Below, one piece after another: positions 24,179 through 32,922 of a stretch of 64,000 nucleotides of DNA (positions are counted from its first letter, which is position 1; each line of letters begins with the position of its first letter). Below the pieces are notes generated by a model. The model made no database searches, was not told the DNA's origin, and saw only the letters and a list, made by a program, of their open reading frames with translations. Source of the stretch: Leptolinea sp964446955 (GTDB lineage: Bacteria; Chloroflexota; Anaerolineae; Anaerolineales; Anaerolineaceae); NCBI GenBank assembly GCA_964446955.1, contig CAYUQJ010000004.1, positions 144,713 to 208,712 of the forward strand, read 5' to 3'. The position numbers were made by a program, and so were the translations under genes.

Positions 24179-24577
24179 ATGCCGCTTTTCAATTTTGACG
24201 CCGAATTCAAGTTAGGTATTCCGCAGATTGACGATGAGCACGAGCGGCTAATAAACATGCTGAATGATATGCACAACCTTTTGCGTTCCAATGAAAAAGA
24301 AAAAGCGTTACATATCTTCCGTGAAACCATGCTGGCGTATGTGGTGGAACATTTCGCGCACGAGGAAGATTTTATGAAAAAGATCGGCTATCCACAGGTT
24401 GACGAGCACGCGCAAATCCATGCGAATTTCAGACGCTCCATGGAAGCTGAGATACAAAAAATTGATGCCATGGATGAAGCAGCCTTCCGTACAGCCATGA
24501 CCGACACCTACACCTGGATCATCAATCATATCGGGAAGACGGATAGAAAATATGTCGGTTTCAATCAGCAGAAATAA
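24179..24577 (+). CDS. Bacteriohemerythrin
   Basis: 132 residues from the ATG at 24179 (GGAGGAAAGAG just upstream); the longer frame from 24137 has no site. The four-helix di-iron protein is clear: DDEHERL, HFAHEEDFM, HAQIHANF and a final HIGKTDRKY provide the His and acidic ligands. Hemerythrins bind oxygen reversibly and protect or sense in anaerobes. TATAAT at 24110-24115 is a likely -10. A paralogue follows 53 nt downstream. Confidence 0.92.
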   Translation: MPLFNFDAEFKLGIPQIDDEHERLINMLNDMHNLLRSNEKEKALHIFRETMLAYVVEHFAHEEDFMKKIGYPQVDEHAQIHANFRRSMEAEIQKIDAMDEAAFRTAMTDTYTWIINHIGKTDRKYVGFNQQK

Positions 24578-24630
24578 ATACTAGTAGTATAAAACTTGTC
24601 TCCACACGGGGCAAAAACAGGGAGAACACC

Positions 24631-25038
24631 TTGAACAACCAGCTTTTTGATTTTGAAAAAGAATTTAAGTTTGGGATAGAAGAAATAGACGGACAACATG
24701 CCAGCCTGGTCAATATGATCGCCGAGATACAGACCATGTTCAGAGAAAACAGGAAGGAAGAAGCCGCCCGGTATTTCTTTGAAACCATGTCACATTATTT
24801 GACCGATCACTTTTCCCATGAGGAATCATTCATGGAAAAGATCGGGTTTCCCCATTTGGAAGAGCACCGAAAAGTTCACGCGAATTTTCGGAAAAATATG
24901 GAGAAATCGTTTGAGTTGATCTCAAAAGGGGATGAATCCGCTTTTCGTGACGCCTTATCAGACGTTTACTTATGGATCCTCACGCACATCGGAAAAACAG
25001 ATCGTAAATACGCGGATTTTTACAAAACCAATTCATAG
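24631..25038 (+). CDS. Second bacteriohemerythrin, TTG start
   Basis: 135 residues, about half identical by eye to the previous gene and with the same ligand set (DGQHASL, HFSHEESFM, HRKVHANF, HIGKTDRKY). The protein starts at a TTG with GGGAGAA six bases before; no ATG lies near the conserved start. The pair probably arose by tandem duplication. Different start strength suggests different expression levels. Confidence 0.9.
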   Translation: MNNQLFDFEKEFKFGIEEIDGQHASLVNMIAEIQTMFRENRKEEAARYFFETMSHYLTDHFSHEESFMEKIGFPHLEEHRKVHANFRKNMEKSFELISKGDESAFRDALSDVYLWILTHIGKTDRKYADFYKTNS

Positions 25039-25050
25039 AAAGCAATAAAA

Positions 25051-25082
25051 AAAACCACAGGTTTTTCACCTGTGGTTTTTTT
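25051..25082. terminator. Bidirectional terminator between convergent genes
   Basis: AAAACCACAGGT and its complement flank a TTTTC loop, with an A-run on the left and a T-run on the right, so it can stop transcripts from the hemerythrin gene (plus) and from the baeRF-like gene (minus). Confidence 0.88.
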
Positions 25083-25093
25083 CTAGAAGTAAT

Positions 25094-26194
25094 TCAATAG
25101 CGTAGTATCGCGCCGATATTGCCGGCTTTTTCAAAATCCGGGTTGGTTCGCACAACCTCCACTTCACCACCGGACCGCATCACCTCGTTTACAGCCAGTT
25201 CAACCCCGTCATTAACCGGAACAATCTTCCCTCCGCAGTATTTGCACTTCGGGTTGGAGTGCAGAGTTAACCTGCCACAACCGGTACAACGGTGAGCGGA
25301 TTGATGGAATCCCTCTGATACAACCAGGGTTTGCACCCGGCTCTGTGATACAGCCTGAAATGTGTTTTCCAGCCCGATCTCGGCTCCGGCATGTTTCGCA
25401 GCCCGTCCAATCACAGTGCGTACCATCTGAAGATCGCGAGAGGCTTCAGCCTCTTTTCCGATCTGCATGGATTTTGACAGCACTTCCGCGTGTGTGGCAG
25501 TCATACTCATGGCAAAAGTACCAATGATCAGGCTTTGCCAGGCTTTCGGTAATTGGGTTTTAAAAAGGGCAATATTGTCGTCGGTTCCACCGATAACTAT
25601 TCGCCGGATGTGTTTTTCTTCAAAGAAATGTGTGGCAAAAGCGGCAATCTCCTTCATATTTCGCTCTACCACCTCATCTTCATAATTCGTCTGTCCGGCA
25701 GTACCACCCCGCTGACCGGCAATTGATGAAGCGCCACCGCGTTTCGTGTGCTTTACCAGCTCACCCAGAACGCCCTCCTGTTCCACCAGATCCCCCAGGT
25801 GAAAATGAAATACTCTCGCACCCTGACGGTCTACCAATATCACACCATAACCTCCGTAAAGGTCAAAGATATCAGCCAGGGGTTTTATGGCAAATTGATT
25901 ACCGGTAAAAATCTGGTCACGCACCGGTACACCGAGCGAGACCGTTCTAAAAAACCCTTCCGCTTTGCAGGAAAAAACCGCAATTCCCTTCCCGGCAAAA
26001 AGGTGATTCGTCTCAACATAATCCAGAACCGTCTTCACATCCTGTTCCAGCTCAACATCCTTCAACAACATTCGCAGCCGTAACTTTATCGTATCCGCAT
26101 TTCCCACGGCAGGATCAGTGTTCAGGTACACGGTCAGCGCGGGAGATTTGGTGGTAATACCGGCCATTTCTTTTAACTGGTGATCCGTAAACAT
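25094..26194 (-). CDS. baeRF-type (archaeo-eukaryotic release factor-like) protein
   Basis: 366 residues from the ATG at 26194 (GGAGG six bases before). Domain order is that of bacterial aeRF1-like proteins: an N-terminal domain (LTVYLNTDP and so on), a central domain with GYGVILVDRQGARVFHF (about 128-145), and an L7Ae-like C-terminal domain with TLVVSEGF. Between residues about 318 and 340 a Cys-x-x-Cys and a Cys-x-x-Cys pair form a zinc ribbon (CTGCGR, CKYCGG). The canonical stop-codon recognition and GGQ loops are not evident, although a GQRGGTAGQ loop near 185 is Gly/Gln-rich. Role suggested: ribosome rescue or stress. Confidence 0.75.
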   Translation of the reverse strand: MFTDHQLKEMAGITTKSPALTVYLNTDPAVGNADTIKLRLRMLLKDVELEQDVKTVLDYVETNHLFAGKGIAVFSCKAEGFFRTVSLGVPVRDQIFTGNQFAIKPLADIFDLYGGYGVILVDRQGARVFHFHLGDLVEQEGVLGELVKHTKRGGASSIAGQRGGTAGQTNYEDEVVERNMKEIAAFATHFFEEKHIRRIVIGGTDDNIALFKTQLPKAWQSLIIGTFAMSMTATHAEVLSKSMQIGKEAEASRDLQMVRTVIGRAAKHAGAEIGLENTFQAVSQSRVQTLVVSEGFHQSAHRCTGCGRLTLHSNPKCKYCGGKIVPVNDGVELAVNEVMRSGGEVEVVRTNPDFEKAGNIGAILRY

Positions 26195-26253
26195 GAAAGC
26201 CTCCTCTAATGAGATGGTTGGATCAAATTGGGTGCGGCGTGCACTCAATTGTG

Positions 26254-27426
26254 TCAGGGGCGTTTACCCAGAGTCAACGTGAACTCCTTCTCCTCATTAT
26301 TCCGAATTACCCGGACTATGATCGAATCGCCCGGGCTTTTATTGGTCATGATATAGCTCATCAGATCGCCAAATACGCGAACCGGACGGCCATCCACCGC
26401 GATGATCAAGTCGCCACCACCCATCAAACCACGTATGCGGGTGGCTGTGTGGCCGCCTATAAGACCGGCATTATCCGCCGGACTGTCCTCCATTACATCA
26501 ATCAGATACGCGCCCGAAGTGGTGGTCAGGCCCAACTCTTCCCGTTCCAACAAGCTCAAATCACCACCGGGCGGGGTTGATATCCCAATATACGGGTACT
26601 CATAGGAACCCTGCGCAATTAATACCGGGACAACCCGCTTGAGAATATTGACCGATATGGCAAACCCGATTCCACTGTTTACCGGGTCGCCATCAGAATT
26701 TGTTCCGGTGGTTCGGATGGAGCGGTTCAACCCGATCACTTCTCCATTCAGGTTCAACAGGGGGCCGCCTGAATTACCCGGGTTGATCGAAGCGTCCGTT
26801 TGCAGCATATCACCGGCAGAGTAGAAGCTGCCGTCTTCTGTCTGACGCAACGAATCCATCGTCCGTCCCTTGGCCGAGATGATTCCCATTGTCATCGTGC
26901 CATTCAATCCGAATGGATTACCGATAGCTACGACCGTTTGACCCACTTTCACCAGATCAGAATCTCCCAAAGGGAGTGGATGCAGTTGATCTTGTGGAGC
27001 ATCCACTTTGATCACTGCCAGATCAGAATCCAGGTCAATGGCTTTGATGTCCCCCCGGGTCTTATACCCGCTGGGGAAATCCACTTCCAGATCTGTTGCG
27101 CCCTGCACAACATGGTAATTGGTCACCACATAACCATCGGAATTGAAGATAAACCCGGACCCCAGACCACTTCCGGTTTCCCCCACCTGTTGAATAAGAA
27201 CCACACCAGGACTTACAGTGTCATAAAGACGAACCAAAAGATCCTGATCGGCCTTAACATTCGGATTAACTGCCGAGACAGGTATTACCGCCGCGGTAGG
27301 ATCGGCCAGGGTGGGCAGTGGTTCCACTCCATTCTGGGATACCATGGGCATTTTGTATGTGAATTGACACGCCACCATGCTGAATGCCAGAACCACGGTA
27401 ACAAAAATGATCTTTAAAAAGCGCAT
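26254..27426 (-). CDS. HtrA/DegP-type serine protease with PDZ domain, probable lipoprotein
   Basis: 390 residues. A signal peptide ends in a Met-Val-Ala-Cys lipobox (Cys20), so the mature protein is probably lipid-anchored outside the membrane. The trypsin-like domain has the triad His105 (NYHVV), Asp135 (SDLAVI) and Ser219 (GNSGGP). A single PDZ domain covers about 290-385 (GAYLIDVMEDSPADNAGL). It degrades or refolds damaged envelope proteins. Its start lies 24 nt after the DnaJ-like stop, suggesting a common stress transcript. Confidence 0.93.
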   Translation of the reverse strand: MRFLKIIFVTVVLAFSMVACQFTYKMPMVSQNGVEPLPTLADPTAAVIPVSAVNPNVKADQDLLVRLYDTVSPGVVLIQQVGETGSGLGSGFIFNSDGYVVTNYHVVQGATDLEVDFPSGYKTRGDIKAIDLDSDLAVIKVDAPQDQLHPLPLGDSDLVKVGQTVVAIGNPFGLNGTMTMGIISAKGRTMDSLRQTEDGSFYSAGDMLQTDASINPGNSGGPLLNLNGEVIGLNRSIRTTGTNSDGDPVNSGIGFAISVNILKRVVPVLIAQGSYEYPYIGISTPPGGDLSLLEREELGLTTTSGAYLIDVMEDSPADNAGLIGGHTATRIRGLMGGGDLIIAVDGRPVRVFGDLMSYIMTNKSPGDSIIVRVIRNNEEKEFTLTLGKRP

Positions 27427-27450
27427 GAAATATCCTGAAAACCGCTAATT

Positions 27451-28416
27451 CTATTTCTCTTTGGAAAGCTGTTCAAACAAGTCTCTCTGCTTGGCTGAAA
27501 GGGTCTTGGGTAACTGCACCTTCACTTTCGCATAAAGATCACCAAAATTTTGCGGATTCCGCAATCGGGGCATCCCTCTGCCGGCCAGCCGGAATGTTTG
27601 TCCGGGTTGAGTGCCTGACGGAATTTTTAACATCACATTTCCAGATAGTGTACCAACATTGATCTGTCCTCCCAATACGGCTGTATAAAGATCAATGGCC
27701 ACTTCACTATGCAAATCATCGCCCTTGCGTTCAAACCGGGAATCCGGGAGCATATCGATCACAAGGTAAATATCCTGTTTCAGTCCATTCGAGCTATTGC
27801 CTGCAACCCTGACTTTTGTTCCACTACCGGCGCCCGGTGGAATCTTGACTTCCAGCCGGCGGTCATCAACCTGAAGAATACGCTGCGTTCCACGGAACGC
27901 CTCGTCCAGTGAAATAGACACATTCCGCTCGATGGTTCTGGGCGCGGCATGTCTTGGGTCAAGCCGGGTTGTCTGAGCCGTGGACGGGTTACTTCGGGGA
28001 CCCTGTCTGGCCGCCCCGCCAGCCATTCCGCCAAATATCGCGTTAAAGAAATCAGAAAAGCCGCCGCCAAAAATATCTTCGAACCCGGTTGAATCCACAC
28101 GGTACGTGGCTCCCCCACGCCCCGCCTGCTGTTGGGCCTGGTTGATCCAATCGTTCCAGTTAAAACCACCCTGAGCGCCTCCCCGCTGCCAGGAATTGTA
28201 CGAATCTCCCAACTGGTCATAGCGGCTGCGCTTCTGTGGGTCGCTCAACACCTCATAGGCTTCGTTGATCTCTTTGAACTTATCTTCCGCCGTTTTATTA
28301 CCCTGATTTCGGTCAGGGTGATATTTCATCGCGAGTTTTCTATAAACCTTTTTAATCTCATCCGCACTGGCAGAACGTTCCACCCCTAGTATTTTGTAAT
28401 AATCTTTATAATCCAT
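27451..28416 (-). CDS. DnaJ/CbpA-type co-chaperone without zinc finger
   Basis: 321 residues from the ATG at 28416. The J domain (about 3-68) has the HPD motif. A Gly/Gln-rich linker (about 80-165) is followed by two beta-barrel C-terminal domains (about 165-315) with the GTKVRVAG and QTFRLAGRGMP segments. The Cys4 zinc domain of DnaJ is absent, as in CbpA. It delivers substrates to DnaK. The HtrA-like protease gene follows on the same strand. Confidence 0.92.
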   Translation of the reverse strand: MDYKDYYKILGVERSASADEIKKVYRKLAMKYHPDRNQGNKTAEDKFKEINEAYEVLSDPQKRSRYDQLGDSYNSWQRGGAQGGFNWNDWINQAQQQAGRGGATYRVDSTGFEDIFGGGFSDFFNAIFGGMAGGAARQGPRSNPSTAQTTRLDPRHAAPRTIERNVSISLDEAFRGTQRILQVDDRRLEVKIPPGAGSGTKVRVAGNSSNGLKQDIYLVIDMLPDSRFERKGDDLHSEVAIDLYTAVLGGQINVGTLSGNVMLKIPSGTQPGQTFRLAGRGMPRLRNPQNFGDLYAKVKVQLPKTLSAKQRDLFEQLSKEK

Positions 28417-28589
28417 AAAATTATTGTATTCATTCCGATGATGGAAAGTCAAGAGATGCGGGGAATATCTTACGTAAAGTTAATGTAAGTTCCTTATCTC
28501 CACTTTTTCCGGTATGTCTGATGGTTATGTGCTATCATAAATGCTTGGATCAAGTGTTTTGCCTGATTTAGAATGACAAATTGGTCCAT

Positions 28590-30566
28590 ATGAAGGATTT
28601 TTCTACGGGTACCAAAGAAGTTATGACCCCTTCTCCTCACGATCCGATACTCGTCCTCACGGCAGATACGCAGGTGAATTCTCTGGTGGAAACCCTGCTA
28701 ATGCCCGAAGGATTCAATGTCAAAATCGTCAACCAGATCCTGGATGCGAAAAAAACGATCAATGAAGGTTTGCCGCGCCTGGTGATCCTGGGGGAAAAAT
28801 TACCGGATGGAAACGGTGTTTCATTTGCCCGGGAATTAAGCGACCTCACACCAACAACTCCCATCCTGTTGTTTGTTTATCAGGAATCTGCACCCGTACT
28901 CAAACAGGCCATTCAAGCCGGTGTGCTGGATACCTTCACACTGCCCATCCGCAGTGAAGATCTACTGCAGCTTGTTCGGAACGCGCTGGCCATAGGTGAC
29001 CGCCGTCGGGGCTGGATGCAAAAGGAAACCCGGCTGGCCACCGCCAGTCTGCGCAGTCAGATGAGTGATCTGGAATTGCTGGGTGAGTTAAGCCGCTCCA
29101 TCACCAGCAATCTCGACCTGGATGCCGTACTTTCAACAGTCATGGATACGGCAGTGTCTCTCACCGGCGCTGAAGAGAGCAGCCTGCTGATGCTGGATGA
29201 ATCCACGGGTGAGTTATATTTGCGCGCATCACGCAATTTCAAAAAAGGTGAGGAAAACGGACAGTTCCGCCTGGGAATCGACAACACGCTTGCCGGTACA
29301 GTCGTTCAAACAGGACAACCGGTTTTACTGGATGAAGAAAACCTGAAAAAGATAAAAACGGATTATCTGGTTTTCTCTCTGGTCTATGTTCCGCTAAAAA
29401 CAAATAACCGGACTGTCGGTGTTCTGGGGGTAGACAACCGCAGTGTAAAAAAAGCGTTTACAGACTACCACGTCCGCCTTCTATCAGCCGTGGCCGATTT
29501 TGCCGCCATAGCCATCGAGAACGCCCGGGTTTTCAGCAATACTGACAATGAACGTGTCCGCCTTGAAACCATTCTGGCCAAAGTTCAGGATGGGGTCATT
29601 ATTCTTGATTCCGAGGACAATATCAGTTTTATCAACCAGGGAGCGCGGGAAGCACTATCCCTGAACGGGACAGAGGTTGCCGATCAACCTGCCCGTGACG
29701 CCCTCAAAAACAATCAGATCATAGATCTTTTGGAAAAAGGTGGAAGCCGTGCCGAGATCAATCTGGATGAAGGCCGGGTCATGGATGCCCAGGTCACACC
29801 GATATCCAATGTCGGAACCGTGATCACCCTTCACGATGTCAGTATGTTCAAAGAGCTGGACCGTGCCAAAAGCGACTTCGTTAACACAGTATCCCATGAC
29901 CTGCGTACCCCGCTGACTACCATTCTGGGTTACGTGGAATTGGTGGAACGGGTTGGTCCGGTGACTGATCTACAGCGTGAATACATCAAACACGTGCAAT
30001 TGAGCGTGCACAATATCACCAACCTGGTGAACGATCTGTTAAACCTCGGGCGAATCGAAGCCGGGGTCGACAGGCACAAAGAATCCGTATGGATCGATCA
30101 ATTGATCGGTGAAGCCTGTGAAACCCTGAAAGATCAACTGGCTTACAAAGGCCACCGGCTGCTGGTCGAAGTCCCCAAAAATCTCCCGCCGGTGTGGGGT
30201 AACCCCATTCTACTGGCCCAGGTGGTGGACAACCTGATGGGAAACAGTATCAAATACACCCCGCCGGGCGGCCAGATCGTAATAAAAGCTGAAGTAGACA
30301 GCGACCAGATGATCCTGCAATTCAAAGATACCGGGGTTGGCATTCCAGCCATGGATCTTCCGTTCATCTTTGACAAATTCTATCGAGCCAGTAACGCCGC
30401 GGGGGAAGCTTCAGGCACCGGACTCGGGCTGGCCATTGTAAAAAGCATTGTGGAAAACCATTACGGCCGAATATGGGTGGACTCGGTGATCAGTCAGGGC
30501 TCCACATTTAATGTCGTCCTGCCGTTACACGAAGAGAACACGGGTTCCACATCGGCCGTTGGATAA
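28590..30566 (+). CDS. Histidine kinase with degenerate receiver, GAF and PAS domains
   Basis: 658 residues. Residues about 18-130 have a CheY-like pattern but the phospho-acceptor Asp is Gly68 (LVILGEKLPDGNG), the acidic pair after the first strand is lost, and the Lys near the end is Leu. A GAF domain covers about 165-315, a PAS-like region about 322-420, and HisKA begins near 425 with the phospho-His436 in VSHDLRTPL. The HATPase has the DNLMGNSIKY, GVGIP and GTGLGLAI boxes. It is a soluble kinase; no partner regulator gene is next to it. The start may also be the ATG at 28623. Confidence 0.88.
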   Translation: MKDFSTGTKEVMTPSPHDPILVLTADTQVNSLVETLLMPEGFNVKIVNQILDAKKTINEGLPRLVILGEKLPDGNGVSFARELSDLTPTTPILLFVYQESAPVLKQAIQAGVLDTFTLPIRSEDLLQLVRNALAIGDRRRGWMQKETRLATASLRSQMSDLELLGELSRSITSNLDLDAVLSTVMDTAVSLTGAEESSLLMLDESTGELYLRASRNFKKGEENGQFRLGIDNTLAGTVVQTGQPVLLDEENLKKIKTDYLVFSLVYVPLKTNNRTVGVLGVDNRSVKKAFTDYHVRLLSAVADFAAIAIENARVFSNTDNERVRLETILAKVQDGVIILDSEDNISFINQGAREALSLNGTEVADQPARDALKNNQIIDLLEKGGSRAEINLDEGRVMDAQVTPISNVGTVITLHDVSMFKELDRAKSDFVNTVSHDLRTPLTTILGYVELVERVGPVTDLQREYIKHVQLSVHNITNLVNDLLNLGRIEAGVDRHKESVWIDQLIGEACETLKDQLAYKGHRLLVEVPKNLPPVWGNPILLAQVVDNLMGNSIKYTPPGGQIVIKAEVDSDQMILQFKDTGVGIPAMDLPFIFDKFYRASNAAGEASGTGLGLAIVKSIVENHYGRIWVDSVISQGSTFNVVLPLHEENTGSTSAVG

Positions 30567-30574
30567 TTCCGCGG

Positions 30575-31567
30575 TTATTTTGACCAATCAACAGACACTT
30601 TGCTGCGGCCCTGTAAATTCTTTTCAAGGGCAATGGCAGCTATGGCGCCTTCCCCGGCAGAGATAACCGCCTGTTTGATATGGTTGCATAATACATCACC
30701 TATGGCATACACACCGGGGATGGCCGTTTGAAATTCATGATCCACCAGAAGGCAACCTGTATCACTCAACTCCAACTGTTCCTGCAAAAAGCCGGTCTCC
30801 GGCTTCCCTCCCTGCAAGTAAATGAATGCCCCTGCGACAGGCAAGGTAACTTCCGGTTTTCCACGTGGAATAAACCGTACCGCTTCCACTTTCGATTCAC
30901 CCAATACTTCCACCAGACTGGCACCTCGAATCAACTCAACCTTTTCATTTGACTCCAGTTGGTCCAATAGATCCTGAGGAGCTTTCACCTCGGGTGAGGG
31001 TGACAGAAAGTGAACACGGCTGGCAAATTTCGTCAAGAAAAGAGCTTCCTCAACCGCTTCATCACTGTTGCCAGCCACAACAACTTCTTTATCCCGATAA
31101 AACGCCCCATCACAGGTGGCACAATAGGAAACCCCGCGCCCCAGCAACTGGTCTTCCCCTTTTACCCGCGATCCACGGCCCATTGAACCGGTGGATATAA
31201 TGACGGAACGGGCAGTATAGGTAGCCTGGTTGCCATATACGGTCTTTTCCGGACCGGTCAATTCCACACCAATGACCTTGTCGGAGACAAACTGTGCCCC
31301 AAATGATTCCGCTTGTCCGCGCATACGTTCCAGTAATTCCGCTCCGGTGATCTGCTCGGTCACACCGGGGAAGTTGGCGATCTTGCCGGTGATGCCCAGC
31401 GCGCCGGCAGTCAGTCCCTTATCAATGACCAGCGTACTCAACCCCGCCCGGGCGGTATATATGGCTGCCGTCGCTCCGGCAGGACCACCGCCAATGATCA
31501 AAACGTCATAAGTTTTTTGTGCTATCAGGTTTTCAGAATGATGTCCATTGTTGTTGATGAAATCCAT
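30575..31567 (-). CDS. Thioredoxin reductase-like FAD/NAD(P)-dependent oxidoreductase
   Basis: 330 residues from the ATG at 31567 (GAGGAGA before). The FAD-binding start IIGGGPAGATAA is at about 24-35, the redox-active Cys149-Ala-Thr-Cys152 is present, and a VVVAGNSDEAVEEA segment near 161-174 marks the NADPH domain, where the Gly-x-Gly-x-x-Ala/Gly dinucleotide motif is altered to GNSDEA. The C-terminal FAD motif YAIGDV is intact. The changed nucleotide loop may mean ferredoxin- or NADH-linked rather than NADPH-linked reduction. It is convergent with the kinase gene, ending 8 nt away. Confidence 0.85.
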   Translation of the reverse strand: MDFINNNGHHSENLIAQKTYDVLIIGGGPAGATAAIYTARAGLSTLVIDKGLTAGALGITGKIANFPGVTEQITGAELLERMRGQAESFGAQFVSDKVIGVELTGPEKTVYGNQATYTARSVIISTGSMGRGSRVKGEDQLLGRGVSYCATCDGAFYRDKEVVVAGNSDEAVEEALFLTKFASRVHFLSPSPEVKAPQDLLDQLESNEKVELIRGASLVEVLGESKVEAVRFIPRGKPEVTLPVAGAFIYLQGGKPETGFLQEQLELSDTGCLLVDHEFQTAIPGVYAIGDVLCNHIKQAVISAGEGAIAAIALEKNLQGRSKVSVDWSK

Positions 31568-31743
31568 ACTATCTCCTCGATGAAAAAATACCTGTAAACA
31601 GTCTATCGTTTTAGATGCATCCCGTCCAAAAAGGATACAAGGTTTTCCGGGATATTTCACCGGTTGACATTCAGTATGGTCGAATACAGAGAATGAACGT
31701 ACAATACCGCATGAACACCATTCAACCCGCAGGAAATTACGCC

Positions 31744-32775
31744 ATGTTCAAATACAGTTTTCAAAATGATTACTCCGAAGGCGCCCATCCACGCATTCTG
31801 GAGGCGTTGGCATCATCCAACCTGGATCAGGAGATCGGCTATGGTGAAGACCGTTATTGCCTTTCTGCCACGGAAAAGATCCGTTCAGCCGTTGGTAACC
31901 CGAACGCGGATGTCCACTTTGTCAGCGGGGGTACACAGGCCAACCTTCTGGTGCTTTCCTCGTGTCTGCGGCCATTCGAATCGGTCATTGCCGTGGAATC
32001 CGGACATATTTGTGTACATGAAACTGGTTCCATCGAAGCTACCGGCCACAAAGTTCACACCATAGAAGGCAAAGAAGGACGGGTGACGGCCAGTGAGATC
32101 CAGACAGTGGTGAATGAGCACTATTTTGAGCACATGGTAAAGCCACGGGTAGTGTATGTGTCTCAATCCACCGAAGTTGGAACGATCTATACCGCTGCGG
32201 AATTGCGGGAGATATCCGCCCTGTGCAAGAAACTGGGGCTGCTCCTCTTTATGGACGGTGCCCGTCTGGGTGCCGCGCTGACATCCGCCAGAGCTGATCT
32301 CGACCTGAAGGAGACCTGCTCACTGGTGGACGCCCTGTATATTGGTGGCACAAAAAATGGCGCCCTGATCGGCGAGGCCATTGTGATCAATAACCCCATT
32401 ATGAAACCTGATTTCCGCTACTGCATCAAACAGCGCGGTGCTCTTCTGGCCAAAGGACGATTGCTGGGAATTCAGTTTGACGTACTGTTCGAAAACAACC
32501 TGTTTTATGACCTTGCCCGCCATGCCAATCTGATGGCAGAACGTTTATCCAACGGAATGACCAAGTTAGGATACACCTTCCTGACCGATTCGCCGTCCAA
32601 CCAGATATTTCCCATTCTCCCCGATGTTGTGATCTCAAAATTACGGCGGGATTACCTGTTTTACGATTGGGCAAAGATGGACAAAAAGAACACCGCCGTG
32701 CGGTTGGTCACCTCCTGGGCCACACCCATAGAGATCATCGATGAGTTCTTGAAAGACCTGAAAAGCCTGTCATAA
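31744..32775 (+). CDS. Low-specificity threonine aldolase-like PLP enzyme
   Basis: 343 residues from the ATG at 31744 (CAGGAAAT before). The fold-type I pattern is clear: FVSGGTQAN loop (about 59-67), ESGHICVHETG, Asp171 in FMDGARLGAAL, and the PLP-binding Lys204 in GGTKNGAL. It likely splits threonine or allo-threonine to glycine and acetaldehyde. The in-frame extension to 31615 covers the promoter of the divergent reductase gene and is not convincing. Confidence 0.87.
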   Translation: MFKYSFQNDYSEGAHPRILEALASSNLDQEIGYGEDRYCLSATEKIRSAVGNPNADVHFVSGGTQANLLVLSSCLRPFESVIAVESGHICVHETGSIEATGHKVHTIEGKEGRVTASEIQTVVNEHYFEHMVKPRVVYVSQSTEVGTIYTAAELREISALCKKLGLLLFMDGARLGAALTSARADLDLKETCSLVDALYIGGTKNGALIGEAIVINNPIMKPDFRYCIKQRGALLAKGRLLGIQFDVLFENNLFYDLARHANLMAERLSNGMTKLGYTFLTDSPSNQIFPILPDVVISKLRRDYLFYDWAKMDKKNTAVRLVTSWATPIEIIDEFLKDLKSLS

Positions 32776-32922
32776 ATTGGCAATTGCGGTCCACCCGGAA
32801 AGGTCCAATCCCGGTCTTTCATCTTGAGCGTCCAGTAACACCTTTTGAAATAAGCGAAAAACCTATCCCATACATTTAGATAGACTGAAACCTGCAATTA
32901 TCATGGGGAAGAGGATTGCGTT

